A DNA stretch of 64,000 nucleotides from Morinoia aosen (GCA_030386875.1 CM059563.1:45786102-45850101), one strand, 5' to 3'; counted from the stretch's first letter, positions 12,486 to 24,762 are shown. The notes: generated from the letters alone by a model not told the origin. Program-made: numbers and translations.

Positions 12486-12584
12486 AGTCTTCCATTCATA
12501 ACGCCCCTAAAGCAGCGTGATGAAGGAGAGTAACGCAGACAAAATAAAATCAAAGTAAAATTATTATTATCAATATTACTATTA

Positions 12585-12931
12585 TATAAGAAAGTTTTAG
12601 CCTCCCTTTACCACGACAAAGATGTTCCAAGAGACGAAGGATGAAGGCATTATAAAGTATGGAGTTGAGAGAACGCGGAATCTATGCACAAGTACATAGA
12701 AACAGTATGCTAAGAAAGAGGGTCATGAAACAAGAAAAAGTTGAAGAAGAAAGTAGTAGGTGCTGAAAAAAGGACAGCAGTGAACCGAAAAAAGATGGTC
12801 CGTAACAAAACAAAAATCTATTCTATTTCAACAAGAAGAAAGCCTACCTAACCTTTAGCACGGGCCCTCACATAGTCCCCCTGGGAGCGCTAATTCCCAT
12901 AGACACAATAGTTAAATCCCCCCTGAGGGGA
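12585..12931 (+). repeat. Dispersed repeat family C, copy 2
   Basis: Full-length copy with the same start (AAGTTTTAGCCTCCC) and end (CCCCCTGAGGGG) as copy 1. It preserves AAAGATGGTCCGTAACAAAA and GGGAGCGCTAATTCCCATAG. Both copies 1 and 2 are preceded by TTATA(TA)AG, so the left boundary may lie a few bases further out. Confidence 0.9.
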
Positions 12932-13281
12932 TCAAAGTAAACTTCCAGTAACGCTGGTCTGAAGTAAATTTGAGGAAATTCTAATTTCCAATTGCTGTGC
13001 AGAGGTTGATGCGAAAAAATTTCATGGGTATTTAGAAAAATATCTAAAAAATTTTGCGAAACTAGATGTTCATTATACTACGCCCTGAATGTATAAATTT
13101 TTATTGTCACTGATGATCAATTTCAGTTTTTGAGTAATCAAAATGAAAGAACTGTTAGGTTCTTGCGATTCGTAGCAATTATTGTACGCAAGCGAGATAC
13201 ATATATTTCGTCTGAAGCATTTAACAACATTTCAGAACTCTGCTTTGTTATTTTATCTTTAGTTTCATCATTGAACGATTA
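12932..13281. other. Non-coding spacer
   Basis: Nothing seen between the family C copy and the 23-bp array. Confidence 0.5.
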
Positions 13282-13772
13282 AATAGCGTGTGATACTGCG
13301 CACCAATAGCGTGTGATACTGCGCAACAATAGCGTGTGATACTGCGCACCAAAAGCGTGTGATACTGCGCACCAATAGCGTGTGATACTGCGCACCAAAA
13401 GCGTGTGATACTGCGCACCAATAGCGTGTGATACTGCACACCAATAGCGTGTGATACTGCGCACCAATAGCGTGTGATACTGCGCACCAATAGCGTGTGA
13501 TACTGCGCACCAAAACGTGTGATACTGCGCACCAATAGCGTGTGATACTGCGCACCAATAGCGTGTGATACTGCGCACCAATAGAGTGTGATACTGCGCA
13601 CCAATAGCGTGTGATACTGCGCACCAATAGCGTGTAATACTGCTCACCAATAGCGTGTGATACTGCGCACCAAAGCGTGTGATACTGCGCACCAATAGCG
13701 TGTGATACTGCGCACCAATAGCGTGTGATACTGCGCACCAATAGAGTGTGATACTGCGCACCAATAGCGTGT
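13282..13772. repeat. 23-bp minisatellite, about 21 units, homogenised core
   Basis: Unit AATAGCGTGTGATACTGCGC plus ACC, repeated with an exact 23-bp period and rare substitutions or one-base deletions (e.g. CAAAACGTG, CAAAGCGTG). As 23 is not a multiple of three and the unit lacks stops on the minus strand, long minus-strand frames appear in all three phases. None is a real gene. Confidence 0.97.
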
Positions 13773-14076
13773 GACACTACACCACAATTTGATAACAAGC
13801 TGCACAATGTGATTCTCAGCTCAACAATGTGATATAACGCCCCAGAGTGTGAAACAGCGCCACACAATGTGATACCGTACCACAGAATGAGATACTGAGT
13901 ACAACGATGTGATACTGTATAAACCAATGTGATTATGAATACTTTTATGTGATACTAAGCACTCTAATGTGATGCTAATCACCCTAATGTCATACTAATC
14001 ACCCTAATGTGAGACTAATCACCCTAACGTGATACTAAGCACCCAAATGTAACACTGAGCACACTATAATAATGAG
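13773..14076. repeat. Decayed flank of the 23-bp minisatellite
   Basis: The array continues as increasingly diverged units of 22-25 bp built on AATGTGATACTAAGCACCCT. A sub-run near 13960-14045 (..CTAATCACCCTAATGTGA..) has been locally re-homogenised into a different variant. The right side is therefore older than the core. Confidence 0.85.
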
Positions 14077-15039
14077 ATGCTGAGAGTACAGCCCGCAGCC
14101 CCGCTGATCTACACGTCTGCTTTCGACATCATCTCACGTTTTCTTTTTTATGAGGAACAGCACCGTATCTGATCAAAAATCGTCGCCGGCGGCATATTCT
14201 ATCAAAACAGGAAACATTTAAAAATAAATAGAAGACAAAGGAGACATTTCGATGGGAGAACTTGAGCTACATGTTCCTTTCGTTAGGAAATGTGTTCCCG
14301 ATTGACTGCAGTGAAGATTTTCTGGTTCAGACGATTAAGAAGAGCTGAACGGGAAGCATAAATTGGAATGATTATTAGGGACTAAGAAACGAAATGGGTT
14401 TCCAAAACATAAAGCGTGTAACATGAGGGAATTAGGAGTGTATCCACATTTCATCAATTCCTGCGTCAATCAGTTTACTGCTGAAATTCAGACCACAAAG
14501 CAATTTAGCAGTTTCGTTGTTCGTGCAATGAGGGAAATCTAAGAACATTTTTTTATATTTTCTTCCCTGAAGTTCTATCTAATCTAACTCAGCATCAATC
14601 CGATCGAAATAAAAAAAACAACTAGAATGTGTTCAATGTAGCAGGCGCAATATCACAAAGTCAAGACCTTAGTTGGAAACAAATTAGATCTCAGTTCAGT
14701 ATTTTGAGAAACTGTTTTGATACCCAAAGGAATTCTTGGCGGACTTAGTTTCCTAAATTTCGTGATAGACGTTCCAAGTTGGCAGTGTTGCACAGAGCTG
14801 AGTGAGAGTCATTGCCTCGAGTGAGTCCTAAATTTGGAAAACTTTCCTGAATTAGGGGCGTGATGCTCCTTTCATCTAGGGAGCCTTGCGCCATACTAGA
14901 ATTAGGTTGATTAAATCAAATGAACTTCTTTGGAGGGCAATTTTGAACGGATTTATGCAAGTGTTCTTGTATCTTGGATGCGCTGCTGTTTAAAGCTCGT
15001 TATTTAAGAGGCCTCCTAAAAGAGGAAGAACTAGTCCAA
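14077..15039. other. Non-coding stretch, nothing recognised
   Basis: No frame above 60 codons and no repeat match noticed. Confidence 0.5.
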
Positions 15040-15295
15040 GCGCCACAGTCTTCGTGGCCTTGGAGTGAAATGATGACTTTCAAAAAGAGAAGTCACGGGT
15101 TTTAAACCTCAGCACCCGCAACGCACGTGGCTACTTCCGTTGAGCCAGATGGTCTTCCCTTGTGGATGGAATTAACCCAAAACTCTCCGCTCAACCTCGA
15201 TGTACTGATGGGTATTGGCAGACTGGGGATATTCGTCATTGCGTCCAATGGTTGAGGATTAAAAAAGCTTAGTTGTAAAAATGCTACTTATCAAC
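15040..15295 (+). repeat. Possible tRNA-derived SINE remnant
   Basis: GTGGCCTTGGAGTGAAAT (A-box-like) lies about 45 bp before GTCACGGGTTTTAAACCTC (B-box-like), followed by a moderately GC-rich body ending near GATATTCGTCATTGCGTCC. Spacing suits a pol III promoter, but both boxes deviate from consensus and no second copy occurs in the window. Tentative. Confidence 0.3.
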
Positions 15296-15300
15296 GCCAG

Positions 15301-16109
15301 GTGATAAGTAGCCCGTTTCCGTAAAATATTTTCCCGTCAAATATTTTGTCTGTTGGATGCCTAATTTTAGCCGAACTATGCAGAAGCCATTCTTGAACGG
15401 CTAAGCTCATAGTTGCCGTAGCGAAAAGTTGGACTGGATGTTGACCATAAATATCCCTTAAAAAATAATTGAACGTATGTTTTCAGTCAGGTCTGCACGA
15501 GAGAGACATCCATCTGCCCAGCTCCGAGGGGTCATGCACGTATGGATTAATTGTGTGTTTCAGTGTGTATGTTGCTCGATGTTCACGAAACCTGCGCTGT
15601 TTGCAACATTAAACATTTAACATTTTAAAGAAGTAATGCCGAACTGATAGGCAACGCCTGCTAAAAAAAAGGTTGTGCGCTACTTCAATCCTTATTGCTA
15701 AATTAGATTTTTCGCCATACCATTTTTAGCGTCAAATTCTTGAAATGAACGCAGTTGGTATCTCGGTAACTATGCATGCTTGCAAAAAATATTTTAGCGT
15801 AGTAACTATTCTCATTTTACGTAACAATTGCAGCACCTTCTGGAAACTTCCATTGGATCCCTCTTATCAAGTTGTAAGGAAAGTTCTGAGCGCTCTTATA
15901 ATGGATAACTTTGGAACTGATTTAGATAATATTAGCTTTTCATACTATAAGTTTCTGGTATTACTAAAATATCTTTCTCCCCTGAGATTTTACATAAGTA
16001 TTTTGAAAAAATAATTTTATAAAGAGCTCAAATGATAACTACACTTTGTAAATTTCATGCTTGGAATTTAGCAAGCTCAGCAGCAAGACCCATCAAAAAG
16101 AATTTAGAA
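15301..16109. other. Non-coding stretch, nothing recognised
   Basis: The 89-codon plus-strand frame at 15745-16014 has AT-biased codons and no motif; I do not call it a gene. Confidence 0.45.
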
Positions 16110-17010
16110 AAAATGTGGCGAGTAAAGTCAGGTGTATAGAAGATGGTTGTCTCGTTTTAAAATCGATGATTAAACTCTGAAGGCCGAGCCAAGAGATAAA
16201 TGCCCAAAAGGTCTTACTTTAGTGAAATTACATACTGTCGTAGCTGAAAATACCTCCATTGCTACCTTGTAATTGAGCTGAGAACTCAATCTCAGTCAGA
16301 CCGCCGTGGGTGAAGCAAAAAAGCTTGGTAAGATCTCGAAGGCTGGAAAATTGAAACCGCTGGATTTGTCAGAAAACAACCTCAAAGACCTTGTGAAGTG
16401 TTGAGCTTCATTGAGGTCTCGTCGATATCACGCAGTGTTTCTAAATAAGATCTTTAGTGTACATGGATATAAAGTGGACTAGATAATTTTGATGACTGAC
16501 GGCAATGGTTGGACCGTAAAGCAAAGTCACAACCTCGAAATGACACCCTGAAGATTTTGATGAGTCTATTGAAGTGGTACTCGAGGGGAATTATCAAGTA
16601 TGAGTTGTCAGCTAACATTCGGACCATGCATAAGAGCTAAAACATAGTGTCAACAGGAATGGCATTCAAAAATAGCTTACTAGAAAAACTGAATTCGTTG
16701 ATTAACAGAAAACAAGGAATTTTTTGCACTGGTAACGACAAATCACGCAATGCTTCAGTGACTGCCAAACTTCCAGAAGAATTTGGGTGAGAAATAATAT
16801 ATCACTCACAAAATTTTCACAACCGTGTATTATCAAATTTTATATTTTTTCAGCTGCCTGTACTATCATTTTGGTTGTCAAAAACTCGCTTATATGTAGA
16901 TGGCTGTTGAAATCGAGTTAGAATCAAGTTTCAAGTCAAAACCAAGCTCATTTTATGGAAGAAGCATTTGGATGCCCATCAGCTAATAGGAAGATGTTAT
17001 TAATAGAAAA
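16110..17010 (+). pseudogene. mariner-type transposase relic
   Basis: Translating across frames and stops recovers ordered mariner landmarks. First comes WLSRFKIDD.TLKAEPR near 16143, resembling the WFxRFKxGDFxLxDxPR helix-turn-helix end. Next is a GK..K..KLKPLDLSENNLKD segment near 16330-16390 and a FLNKI...DGNGWTV segment around the first catalytic Asp region. KYELSANIRT follows near 16595. A degraded HHDNARPH..-type block near 16725-16800 leads into a GWEIIYHS-like end. Last is FKSKPSSFYGRS near 16940, matching the FFASKPxxFYERGI C-terminus. Many stops and frameshifts mean it is dead. Terminal inverted repeats were not located. Confidence 0.85.
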
Positions 17011-17989
17011 ACTACCTCTACTGAAGCTTAATTCAGTCATTCATATGTTTTTAATATTTTTCTTTCCATGAAAGAAGCTTGAAACTTCCGATACAATTTG
17101 GTACTTATAGCCTCTTTGTGTCTTTAATTATTTTAAAGGCATGGAAATATCGTTGTAATATAGATTTAATATTTTTCATTGCTAACAACATATTTTCAGA
17201 TCCCATCATTCAAGTAAAAAATTTATACGGAAACCATGAATGACATTCTCTGCTTGTTTAATGAATATTTTATACATTTATGATATTTACAGAATTTCAC
17301 TGACTAGCTAGTTTGGATACGCATTTACTTAATTGAAAGAAACGCATGCGGACTGTACAATTTGTTCATTTACACGGAGATTACTTTTTTATTATAATAA
17401 TTATTGTTGAATGAGATTCGGGAAAGGTCTTCATCGCCCTCAAGTGCTACTAGTCGTACACTGGGCGAATACTCCAGAAAAAATTGAAAATACCAGTCAC
17501 TTCAAATGAGTGACGACATACAATAGTCAGCTTTATTTATTTCCTCTGGTATATGCAGTGTACTGAATATTTTCGATCCGCTCGACCTGTGCGAGTACAT
17601 ATACGATTTATTCATGACGCTCACAACTACTTGTGGAACTACGTATGTTACACATGTGATAAACATGCATTTTTTGATGTTTGCTCTATGAATGTTTATT
17701 CAAAATCAATGATAAATTTTGAAAAGGTGAAAAATACTCCCTATGATCGGAAACATTTGCTACATAAGGAGAAAACTCCGCGTTTCAGTTTCTTTTAATG
17801 AACTTCTGATTTGAGTACAGTAGATGATCGTGCAGAGTGTGTTGAATACAAATTTTTAACCATAATAAATTATAGGGTAAAAAATTAATATAATTTTGTT
17901 TTGTTTCACTTTTTAGACAATATTTAAAAGTTTTTAAATTACCCACAGGATATGGTAAATCAAGATGATACTATTAGAAAATGCTCGTA
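17011..17989. other. Non-coding stretch, nothing recognised
   Basis: Very AT-rich. The 81-codon plus-strand frame at 17553-17798 shows no recognisable domain. Confidence 0.45.
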
Positions 17990-18273
17990 TAACCGACATG
18001 CAAAAGATTTGACTGATTTTGAGAGAAAAGCAGCATTGCAGGCACTTCGTGAGAGATCTACAGCCCCTCGGCTATTTCAATTCAATCCAATCCCTTCAAC
18101 ATCTAAATGCACCACGTAACGTTGATGAATTATTTGACGCAGTGACAGACAGCTTTAAGGAATTACAGAGATCTACATTGTACAACATTTTCCTTACTCT
18201 GCAGCAGTCAATTGAACAGATTATTTTGGCTAACGGTGGCAACAATAATTATCATAGGCTTCAACATCTGTAG
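17990..18273 (+). pseudogene. Internally deleted Tc1/mariner-like transposase (N- and C-terminal pieces joined)
   Basis: One frame gives HAKDLTDFERKAALQALRER (near 17998-18057), resembling the N-terminal 'LTDxERxAxLxxLLERS' of the mariner branch known from plants and protists. A few dozen bases later, in another frame (part of an 84-codon ORF), comes NVDELFDAVTDSFKELQRST followed by a FLTLQQSIEQIILANGGNNNY segment. This resembles the C-terminal end of the same branch (..VFLTLQxCMxEVxKxxGGNNYK). The whole catalytic core between them is absent, so this is a deletion derivative. Assignment is by remembered family motifs and should be checked by alignment. Confidence 0.6.
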
Positions 18274-21200
18274 AAAGTACAGCTCGAAAAAAAGGACCTT
18301 TTCCAAATTATTTCAGTTCAGCTCTCAGAAAAAATAAAATAAATTAGCCTGTATTGAGCATAAGGGGGCAAATATGTTTCTTCTGCTGATGCATTATCAA
18401 TTTCATGTATTTAATCACGCGTTGTAAAGTTTGTCTTTTGCTTTGCTATTAATCGTATTTAAAATAAAATTCATATATGTTTACGCATCATTAATTTCAT
18501 GTACTGAATTACAGAGTAAAGTTTACTTTTTGGTTAAAACCTATAGTATTGCAAGTATTCTTCCTGAAAGGTTTACAATTGTTTTCAAGCAAATGTTTCC
18601 GACCAACTTCAACATTGATCTTGACCAACTAATTCTGACCATAGGGAGAAGTAAACAGTAATCACTATGGCTCAAAATGGATCGCGATATCGTGCGATGC
18701 CACGAGATTGAAGTTTTATTAGAAAGGGACGATTGAATTGATCTACGCCAAGTTCTTGTCACGCTCAGAAAATCTTGCTCTCTATTCGATCTCACCCTCG
18801 TGACGCCTGCCATTGAGACGTATTGTTCTTAGGGAGCGAGGCATCAACCGATCATCGAACCTGCACTGTTTTGCGTCTTTTACCATTTCTCGGTGCAATC
18901 TTACATGCGAACTGCTTGCTGAACACAAAGTTGGAGATTTATCACCCGTCTTGCATGATGAATGATCCCAGGAGAACTCTCGTGCTCGAGGCTTCGCTTT
19001 CTGATTGTGCAGTTTATGTTCATTGCTCACTGAGATGATGCGCATACCGAGCTCGCTTGTCAGACAACGGAATGGTTGAATCAGTACAGAGTTTGAGTAC
19101 GAGCCAGAATAAAAACGGCTGCGGTTTTGCCTGCGGGCGCATATTTTTAGTTATATGGGACAGTTTTTCTTTTGAGTGGTGAACGTCAGTATGGATTAAT
19201 TTTGAAGTTATGCATTACCTGAGACGTAGAGTGCCCGTTAAAAAAAGATAGGAACGAAATTTTCACAAGCGAGTGAAGAATGTTAGGAAGAAGCGGAGTT
19301 TCCAAAGCGGAAACAACTCTTTCATTTTTAATACTTGTTTATCATCTTGATTCTGCACGATTAAATATTTCTGCTCCTCGTACCGTCATTTTAAGTTCCA
19401 AAGACTCAGACATCATGTATGAGTTTGATACTACCATTCGATGGTAGACACCAATGAACACATTGGGGTTCAAGTACGAGAGTAAAATAAATACATTACA
19501 GCTGTTCGCCCTATAGAATTCAGGACTCCCCGCAGTAAAACACCAACCTGCATGGCGGCAACAATTTCGTCTGACAACCACGGAAATTTATAAGCAGGAG
19601 AAGCTCGTAAATAGCTTTGAGTCCACTTCAAACTTTTTGTGACTCAAAGCATGAAAGTGAGACTCATAAACCTGCTCGTGAACAGAATCGCCTGGCTAAT
19701 TTGGAGCATCAAACTCTAGATTGCAAAAGACAACGTCGAGCAACTCAAGGCTTTAGTTTATCACAAGAGTACGCGTACACAGGCGTCAAAAGCAGAGTGT
19801 TAAGTCATTGAATTGAATTATTTCGTGTTAAAATCAGTGCATGAAATAACATAGAGATCTTAAACGATAGATGAAAGCAAAAGAGGTAATATGGGAGTTT
19901 TAAAAAGAGGGTAAGAGAGAGTTTTATGTTCACCTTTTGAGTGAATTATACATCACGGTTCAAAAATTTGGGTTATTCTGGAGCAGGAAATTAGCTTATA
20001 CACGGACAAGCCATTAGTCATCAGCTAATGAAGGTTTAATTTTAACTGGGAATTCTAGTTTATTGAACTGCAACCGTGCCTATACAGTCTGCTAGACTGC
20101 ACAGCTGAATGCAGAAGTACCACGAAACAAAAACAATTAGAATAATTCACAGCTATTAACGCTCGCTAATTTGTTATAATAATTGATAAGCGGTAAATTT
20201 GCTCTTAAATATTATTTCCTATGTTTTTATGAATTTTAGGTTTCAAAAGTAAGATCTTGAGTGGATCAACTATACCAGTAGAGTTTAAGCAAGAGCTGTT
20301 CAACCTCCAGTAAAAAGTAGACTTGATGTCTGATTTTATTTCATTTTACGCTTCTACAGTAGTACTGTCGTTAGTAAAATTTTACTTGTCGACATGGCTA
20401 CCCTAAGAGAGCTTTTTCTGCTCAAAATGTTCATGTTCCAGCTATTTCCGTACATGATTTTAGCCCAAATTTGAAGCAATAGGAAACTCTGCAGCGTTAC
20501 CAGATGCACATAAGCCAAATAAATAGCAATAGCGGAAGAAGAAACTTTGCCATAGATAAAGAAAAAGCTGCGCGTATGAGCATAAAAACAGCGCGTAAGG
20601 GAGCCGAGCCGGTAGGTTAATTTACTTCGTAAAATGACTTAAAAATAAGCTATTGGTCTGTGAAAGACATGAAGATCATAGTCCAAACACTGGAAGCATT
20701 CACTTTGGCACGATTTCTTCCCTTCCTATGACCAGTGAAGTAGGTGAGCTTGTCTGCCTTCAAGACCAAGTCTTCAGGAAAAATACGTTCACTAATATCC
20801 AGGAGGCAGCCGACGTTTCACTTTTTCTCCCTGTAATTCTGAAGCTCATCGTTGAAACGAAAGCAAATATTTTGGACGAGAGAAGCTGCTTCGCGTCTTC
20901 CAAAAGCTCGTAATTTTCAGCGGTTCCTCCTCGACTCGAATTGAACGAAGAGATAAAAAATACGATACTAAATTTCCTGTTTTTCCACAGGGAAAAATTT
21001 AGATCGTCTTTAGATTAGCCATTTGAATGCAAATGAACGTTGCTTTCTGGTTTTAACGCTCTCGAACCTTTGAGCGTGTCATATATGTAGCTCGGCTTTC
21101 TGCAGTGCGGGAATTTTCTGGGAAACATTTTCTTTGTTATGCATAGATCTGAGTTATTTTACTTTGAAAACAAAGTCCTCGACAATAATACTGAATAGTC

Positions 21201-21589
21201 GTAACACAATTTACATTTACGAAAGGTTTTCAATTTGTGGAGCTATTTGTATTTCATCAGATGCAGTATTCAGCGTGTTATTAGAGGATCATGTATACTG
21301 GCTGACTAAAAAATTGTCAACAACTAGTTTCAACATGCTCTGTTAAGTCTTCCTCTGTATTGTATCGGAATACATTTCACTCGGGAGAAATTTAAATAGA
21401 AACACGCTATATTTGTTCGTCAAGTAGCAATATCTCAGGTAAGTGAAATACACTTATTTCACTATACTTAGAAAACGATATAGAAGCATAGCACGAAATT
21501 GATGAAAATTAAACCCATGTTCTCCTTACTCAACAAAAAAAAGCTATTACAGCCCTGAAGAAATTAGAATATAATGTTCACACAGATGA
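18274..21589. other. Long non-coding stretch, nothing recognised
   Basis: Over 3 kb without a supported gene or repeat. Overlapping frames of 70-90 codons on both strands occur near 18540-19045, where composition is slightly more GC-rich. They carry no motif and conflict with one another. An 86-codon frame at 20653-20913 is equally unsupported. Confidence 0.4.
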
Positions 21590-22265
21590 TTCATTCAAAA
21601 GTTTAAAAATACATGAACTTTTGGATCTCTACAACTCTCTTTATGTAATATCATGAATGAACAATGATGGCAACAAAGATCTCAAACAGTTACTAACTGC
21701 ACAAACTGGTCACCACGACCATTTAACTCGAAATAGAAGTAACTTCATGCTTCTTTATTATTCAAAAGCTCAGTCAAAACATAGTATCCTCTCCATTGGA
21801 AGTAAGACTTGAAATTCAATACCAGAGGAGATCCGTGAAAGAAAGTCTTACGAAGCTTTCTAAATGAATCTTGAATCCCTTTTCCAATCGAAATATCAAG
21901 CATGTATGATAACCAAGTTGAATCTCTTCTCCTAAATGACTCTCCTGATAGGGTACTTTGCCATGGTTAATGTCATTGATCATCAGTCTGTTCTCAAGAC
22001 GTTTCTAGAATATACTGTTAACATGTGGGCCATACAAAGTATTTTGTAAAATTAAGCATCGAATCTCGAGTGAACTAATTCATTGATCGGTCTAGTGTGT
22101 AACTAGGTTAAGTGAATTAGGTTGAACATAACTGTATACCTTAGAATAGCGTTGGTGGTAGGATGCCCTCGAAGTCCTGAATTTGACCACTGCACTAGAC
22201 TTAGGAAACAATCTACTTCTGTATTGTTTGTGGTAAATGAATTGTTTAAAAATTGTTTAAAGTTC
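21590..22265 (+). pseudogene. LINE 3' end (ORF2 C-terminus plus 3' tail), copy 1
   Basis: The frames read LKIHELLDLYNSLYV near 21620, HHDHLTRNRSNFMLLYYSKA near 21711-21770, then SILSIGSK..NSIPEEIRE near 21790-21837. This is the usual C-terminus of non-LTR reverse transcriptase ORFs (..YNTRxxxxFxxPxxxxxxGKxSLxYxGPKLWNxLPxxIK..). A 3' untranslated-like tail follows to about 22265. Stops interrupt the frame. The same segment recurs at 24840-25600, there split by a MITE. The intact TTAA at 22108-22111 is the empty site for that insertion. Confidence 0.8.
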
Positions 22266-22599
22266 GATTTCTGACCTGGATTATGTGCCAAATTTACCGT
22301 TACAGAACCGTTTCATCATTGGTTAAGACATAAGAATTGAAGAAGGAATACTAGATACTTAATAAAGAGGGAAGACTGCTCTAGGTATGTGAACAGAAGC
22401 TGGTATGGATATCAAGTAGTATCTAAGAATAACTATACATGGGGATAGAAAACGGTAAACCTCATAGCAAATGTGGACGCAGCAAATAAAATGGGAGAGA
22501 CAGCTGTTTTTGAAGACGCTGATAGAGAAAACCATTACATGAACTCAGTCAAAACTAGCAAGTTTCATGAATGCTATAAAAAGATTTTTTAAACGACTA
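22266..22599. other. Non-coding spacer
   Basis: Between the LINE tail and the Tc1 relic; may hold the degraded 5' part of the Tc1 element, but I cannot align it. Confidence 0.4.
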
Positions 22600-23315
22600 T
22601 GTGTCATGAACAGGAGGATATTAATACACTCAGAGGCAGAACCACCAAGAAACCATTAGTGTCTCAACAGAATCGCAAAAAACGTCGGTTGTTCGCCATG
22701 AAACATCGAGTCTGGGCCGTTGAGGACTGAAAAAGTGTTATGAGGTTCCATGAGCTATGGCTCACTTTCCTTCAGCGCGCGGATCGGAAGAATAAAGCGA
22801 GGTGAGACTCTCATGAAGGAGTGGATTCATCTTGCATCGTCCTCACCGCCAAGGTATCAGGACGCAGCGTGATGAAGTGACTGTTTTTGTTGGGGTTGAC
22901 TTTGGACCGCAACTTCTTGCAGTTATAAAATGAAGTTACGGAGCTATTCGTAAGTTCTTACTGACGAAGTTTGCCTTCAATGGAGTTTAATTTGGCACTG
23001 ATTTTTAAGGCCGGCAATGGTCGCATCTACAGGACCAGAATCATCCCAGATTTACTTTCTTGTGATGAGGGATCTTTAAAGCGAACAGATTAGCCACTGC
23101 ATGCTCCAGATCTGAACTCAGCTAAAAATGAATTGGAATGAGTTAGAGTGAAACCTTGTGCATGATCCCCTTTTTCTTCACGTAGAAATATTCTCAGGAA
23201 AATATTCCTACCTCATTCGTGGTGTACATATATTAGTGCTACAGAGGATCTATACATTTAAAGAATCAATGCCAGACAGGATACGAGCGGCAATTCGAAC
23301 CAAAAGAGACTAATT
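22600..23315 (+). pseudogene. Tc1-like transposase relic
   Basis: Across frames: KKPLVSQQNRKKRRLFAMKH then RVWAVED.KSVMRFHE.W (22650-22755) match the Tc1 'HRxxRLxFAxxHxxWxxEDWKxVxWSDExxF' region around the first catalytic Asp, the last residue of which is lost. QDQNHPR/IIPDLLSC lies near 23020-23065, and PLHAPDLNSAKNELE near 23095-23140 corresponds to WPxxSPDLNPIExxWxxLK. The end, ESMPDRIRAAIRTKRD near 23265-23310, matches xSMPxRxxAVIxAKGG. Numerous stops and frameshifts show a long-dead copy. Confidence 0.85.
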
Positions 23316-24104
23316 GATTTGTGGCAATTTTTTAAGATACCTAAGTTGGACAGTGAATATGACTTCTGAACAAAATATGTCAACATTGATTCTCTGATGT
23401 GCATTTTTATTTTTCTACCCGTTAAAACAACTTTCCGTTTCCTTTTACATATTCTTGCATATTCAAAAACAAAATCGTACTATCCTCCAAACGTTTATAC
23501 AATTTCGTCCGCTCAAATCACAAAGAATGTTTCAAGCATCAGTGGAGAATTGTTACTGGGGGAAAAAACCATTGAGTACGACCTGCAATTTAGGAAGAAT
23601 TAAGAATGTAGCTTTGACTCCTCTCCAAACAGTATGTAGAACGTAAACTTAATTTAAAAAATACACCTTACCTACGTCGTGATATTTGTTTACACTGAAA
23701 TTCCCGCGATTTGGTTCCTATTGATGTATTTTCAATGCCTGAATGTCTTTCCCAAAGAAGCTCAAATTATTTGGTTTGAGCAACACGAGCAATAGTTACA
23801 CAAATATAGTTATTGCAGATTAACAAGATTTGACCTTCCATTTGAGAGAATTTGTTAAATGTAACTAAAACTGTGCTCGGAAGAATAAGAATATGAATAT
23901 GAAGGAATGAGATACCAAGATGGAGTATTTACGTACTGCTCTTTACTTACTTCCAATTCCTCCTCGACTGTTATAATTCATCGGTTCTATCAAGAGAAGC
24001 GTCTCGCCTTCCTCGCCTAGGGAAATCCTTGTTGATTTAGTTCATAAAATCTGCGGGACGGCTTTAATCGAAGCTCCAGGCCACTCATTTGCACATCAAA
24101 GCTC
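23316..24104. other. Non-coding stretch, nothing recognised
   Basis: Two overlapping 60-70-codon frames near 23397-23646 without motifs. No repeat match. Confidence 0.45.
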
Positions 24105-24762
24105 CGTGTAGCACAAGCCCAGTGTGGCATAAACTTAAGCTCAATGTGAGACAACGCTCAATGTGAGACAACGCTCAATGTGAGACAAAGCTCAGTGTAG
24201 CACAAGCTCAGTGTAGCACAAGCTCAGTGTAGCACAAGCTCAGTGTAGCACAAGCTCAGTGTAGCACAAGCTCAGTGTAGCACAAGCTCAGTGTAGCACA
24301 AGCTCAGTGTAGCACAAGCTCAGTGTAGCACAAGCTCAGTGTAGCACAAGCTCAGTGTTGGGACAAAGCTCCATGTGGCACAAGCTCAGTGTAGGGACAA
24401 AGCTCCATGTGTCACAAATCAGTGTTGGGACAAAGCTCCATGTGGCACAAGCTCAGTGTTGGAGCAAAGCTCCGTGTGGGACAATGCTCCGTGTGGCACA
24501 AGCTCAGTGTGGCACAAGCTCGGTGTGGCACAAGCTCAGTGTGGCACAAGCTCAGTGTGGCACAAGCTCAGTGTGGCACAAGCTCAGTGTGGGACAAAGC
24601 TCCGTGTGTGACAATGCTCCGTGTGGCATAAGCTCAGTGTGGCACAACCTCAGTGTGGGACAATGCTCCGTGTGAGACGAAGCTCCGTGTGGGACAAAGC
24701 TCCGTGTGGGACAAAGCTTCGTGAGGGACAAAGCTCCGTGTGGGACAAAGCTCCGTGTAGTA
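24105..24762. repeat. 16-17-bp minisatellite, about 39 units in variant blocks
   Basis: Basic unit CTCAGTGTAGCACAAG (16 bp). Variants are clustered: ..CAATGTGAGACAACG.. at the left edge, a pure TAGCACA block at about 24190-24355, a mixed TTGGGACAAAGCTCCATG block, a pure TGGCACA block at about 24495-24590, and GGGACAAAGCTCCGTGT at the right edge. Such domains indicate several local expansions. All long frames across it are repeat translations. Confidence 0.97.

Noticed and set aside
13248-13927. Minus-strand frames of 118-219 codons with AVSHAIGAQYHTLLVRS repeats
   Set aside because: A 23-bp unit read in three phases; all frames are open by repeat composition, not selection.
18541-19045. Four overlapping sense and antisense frames of 71-90 codons
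   Set aside because: Mutually conflicting and without motifs; a slightly GC-richer patch gives such frames by chance.
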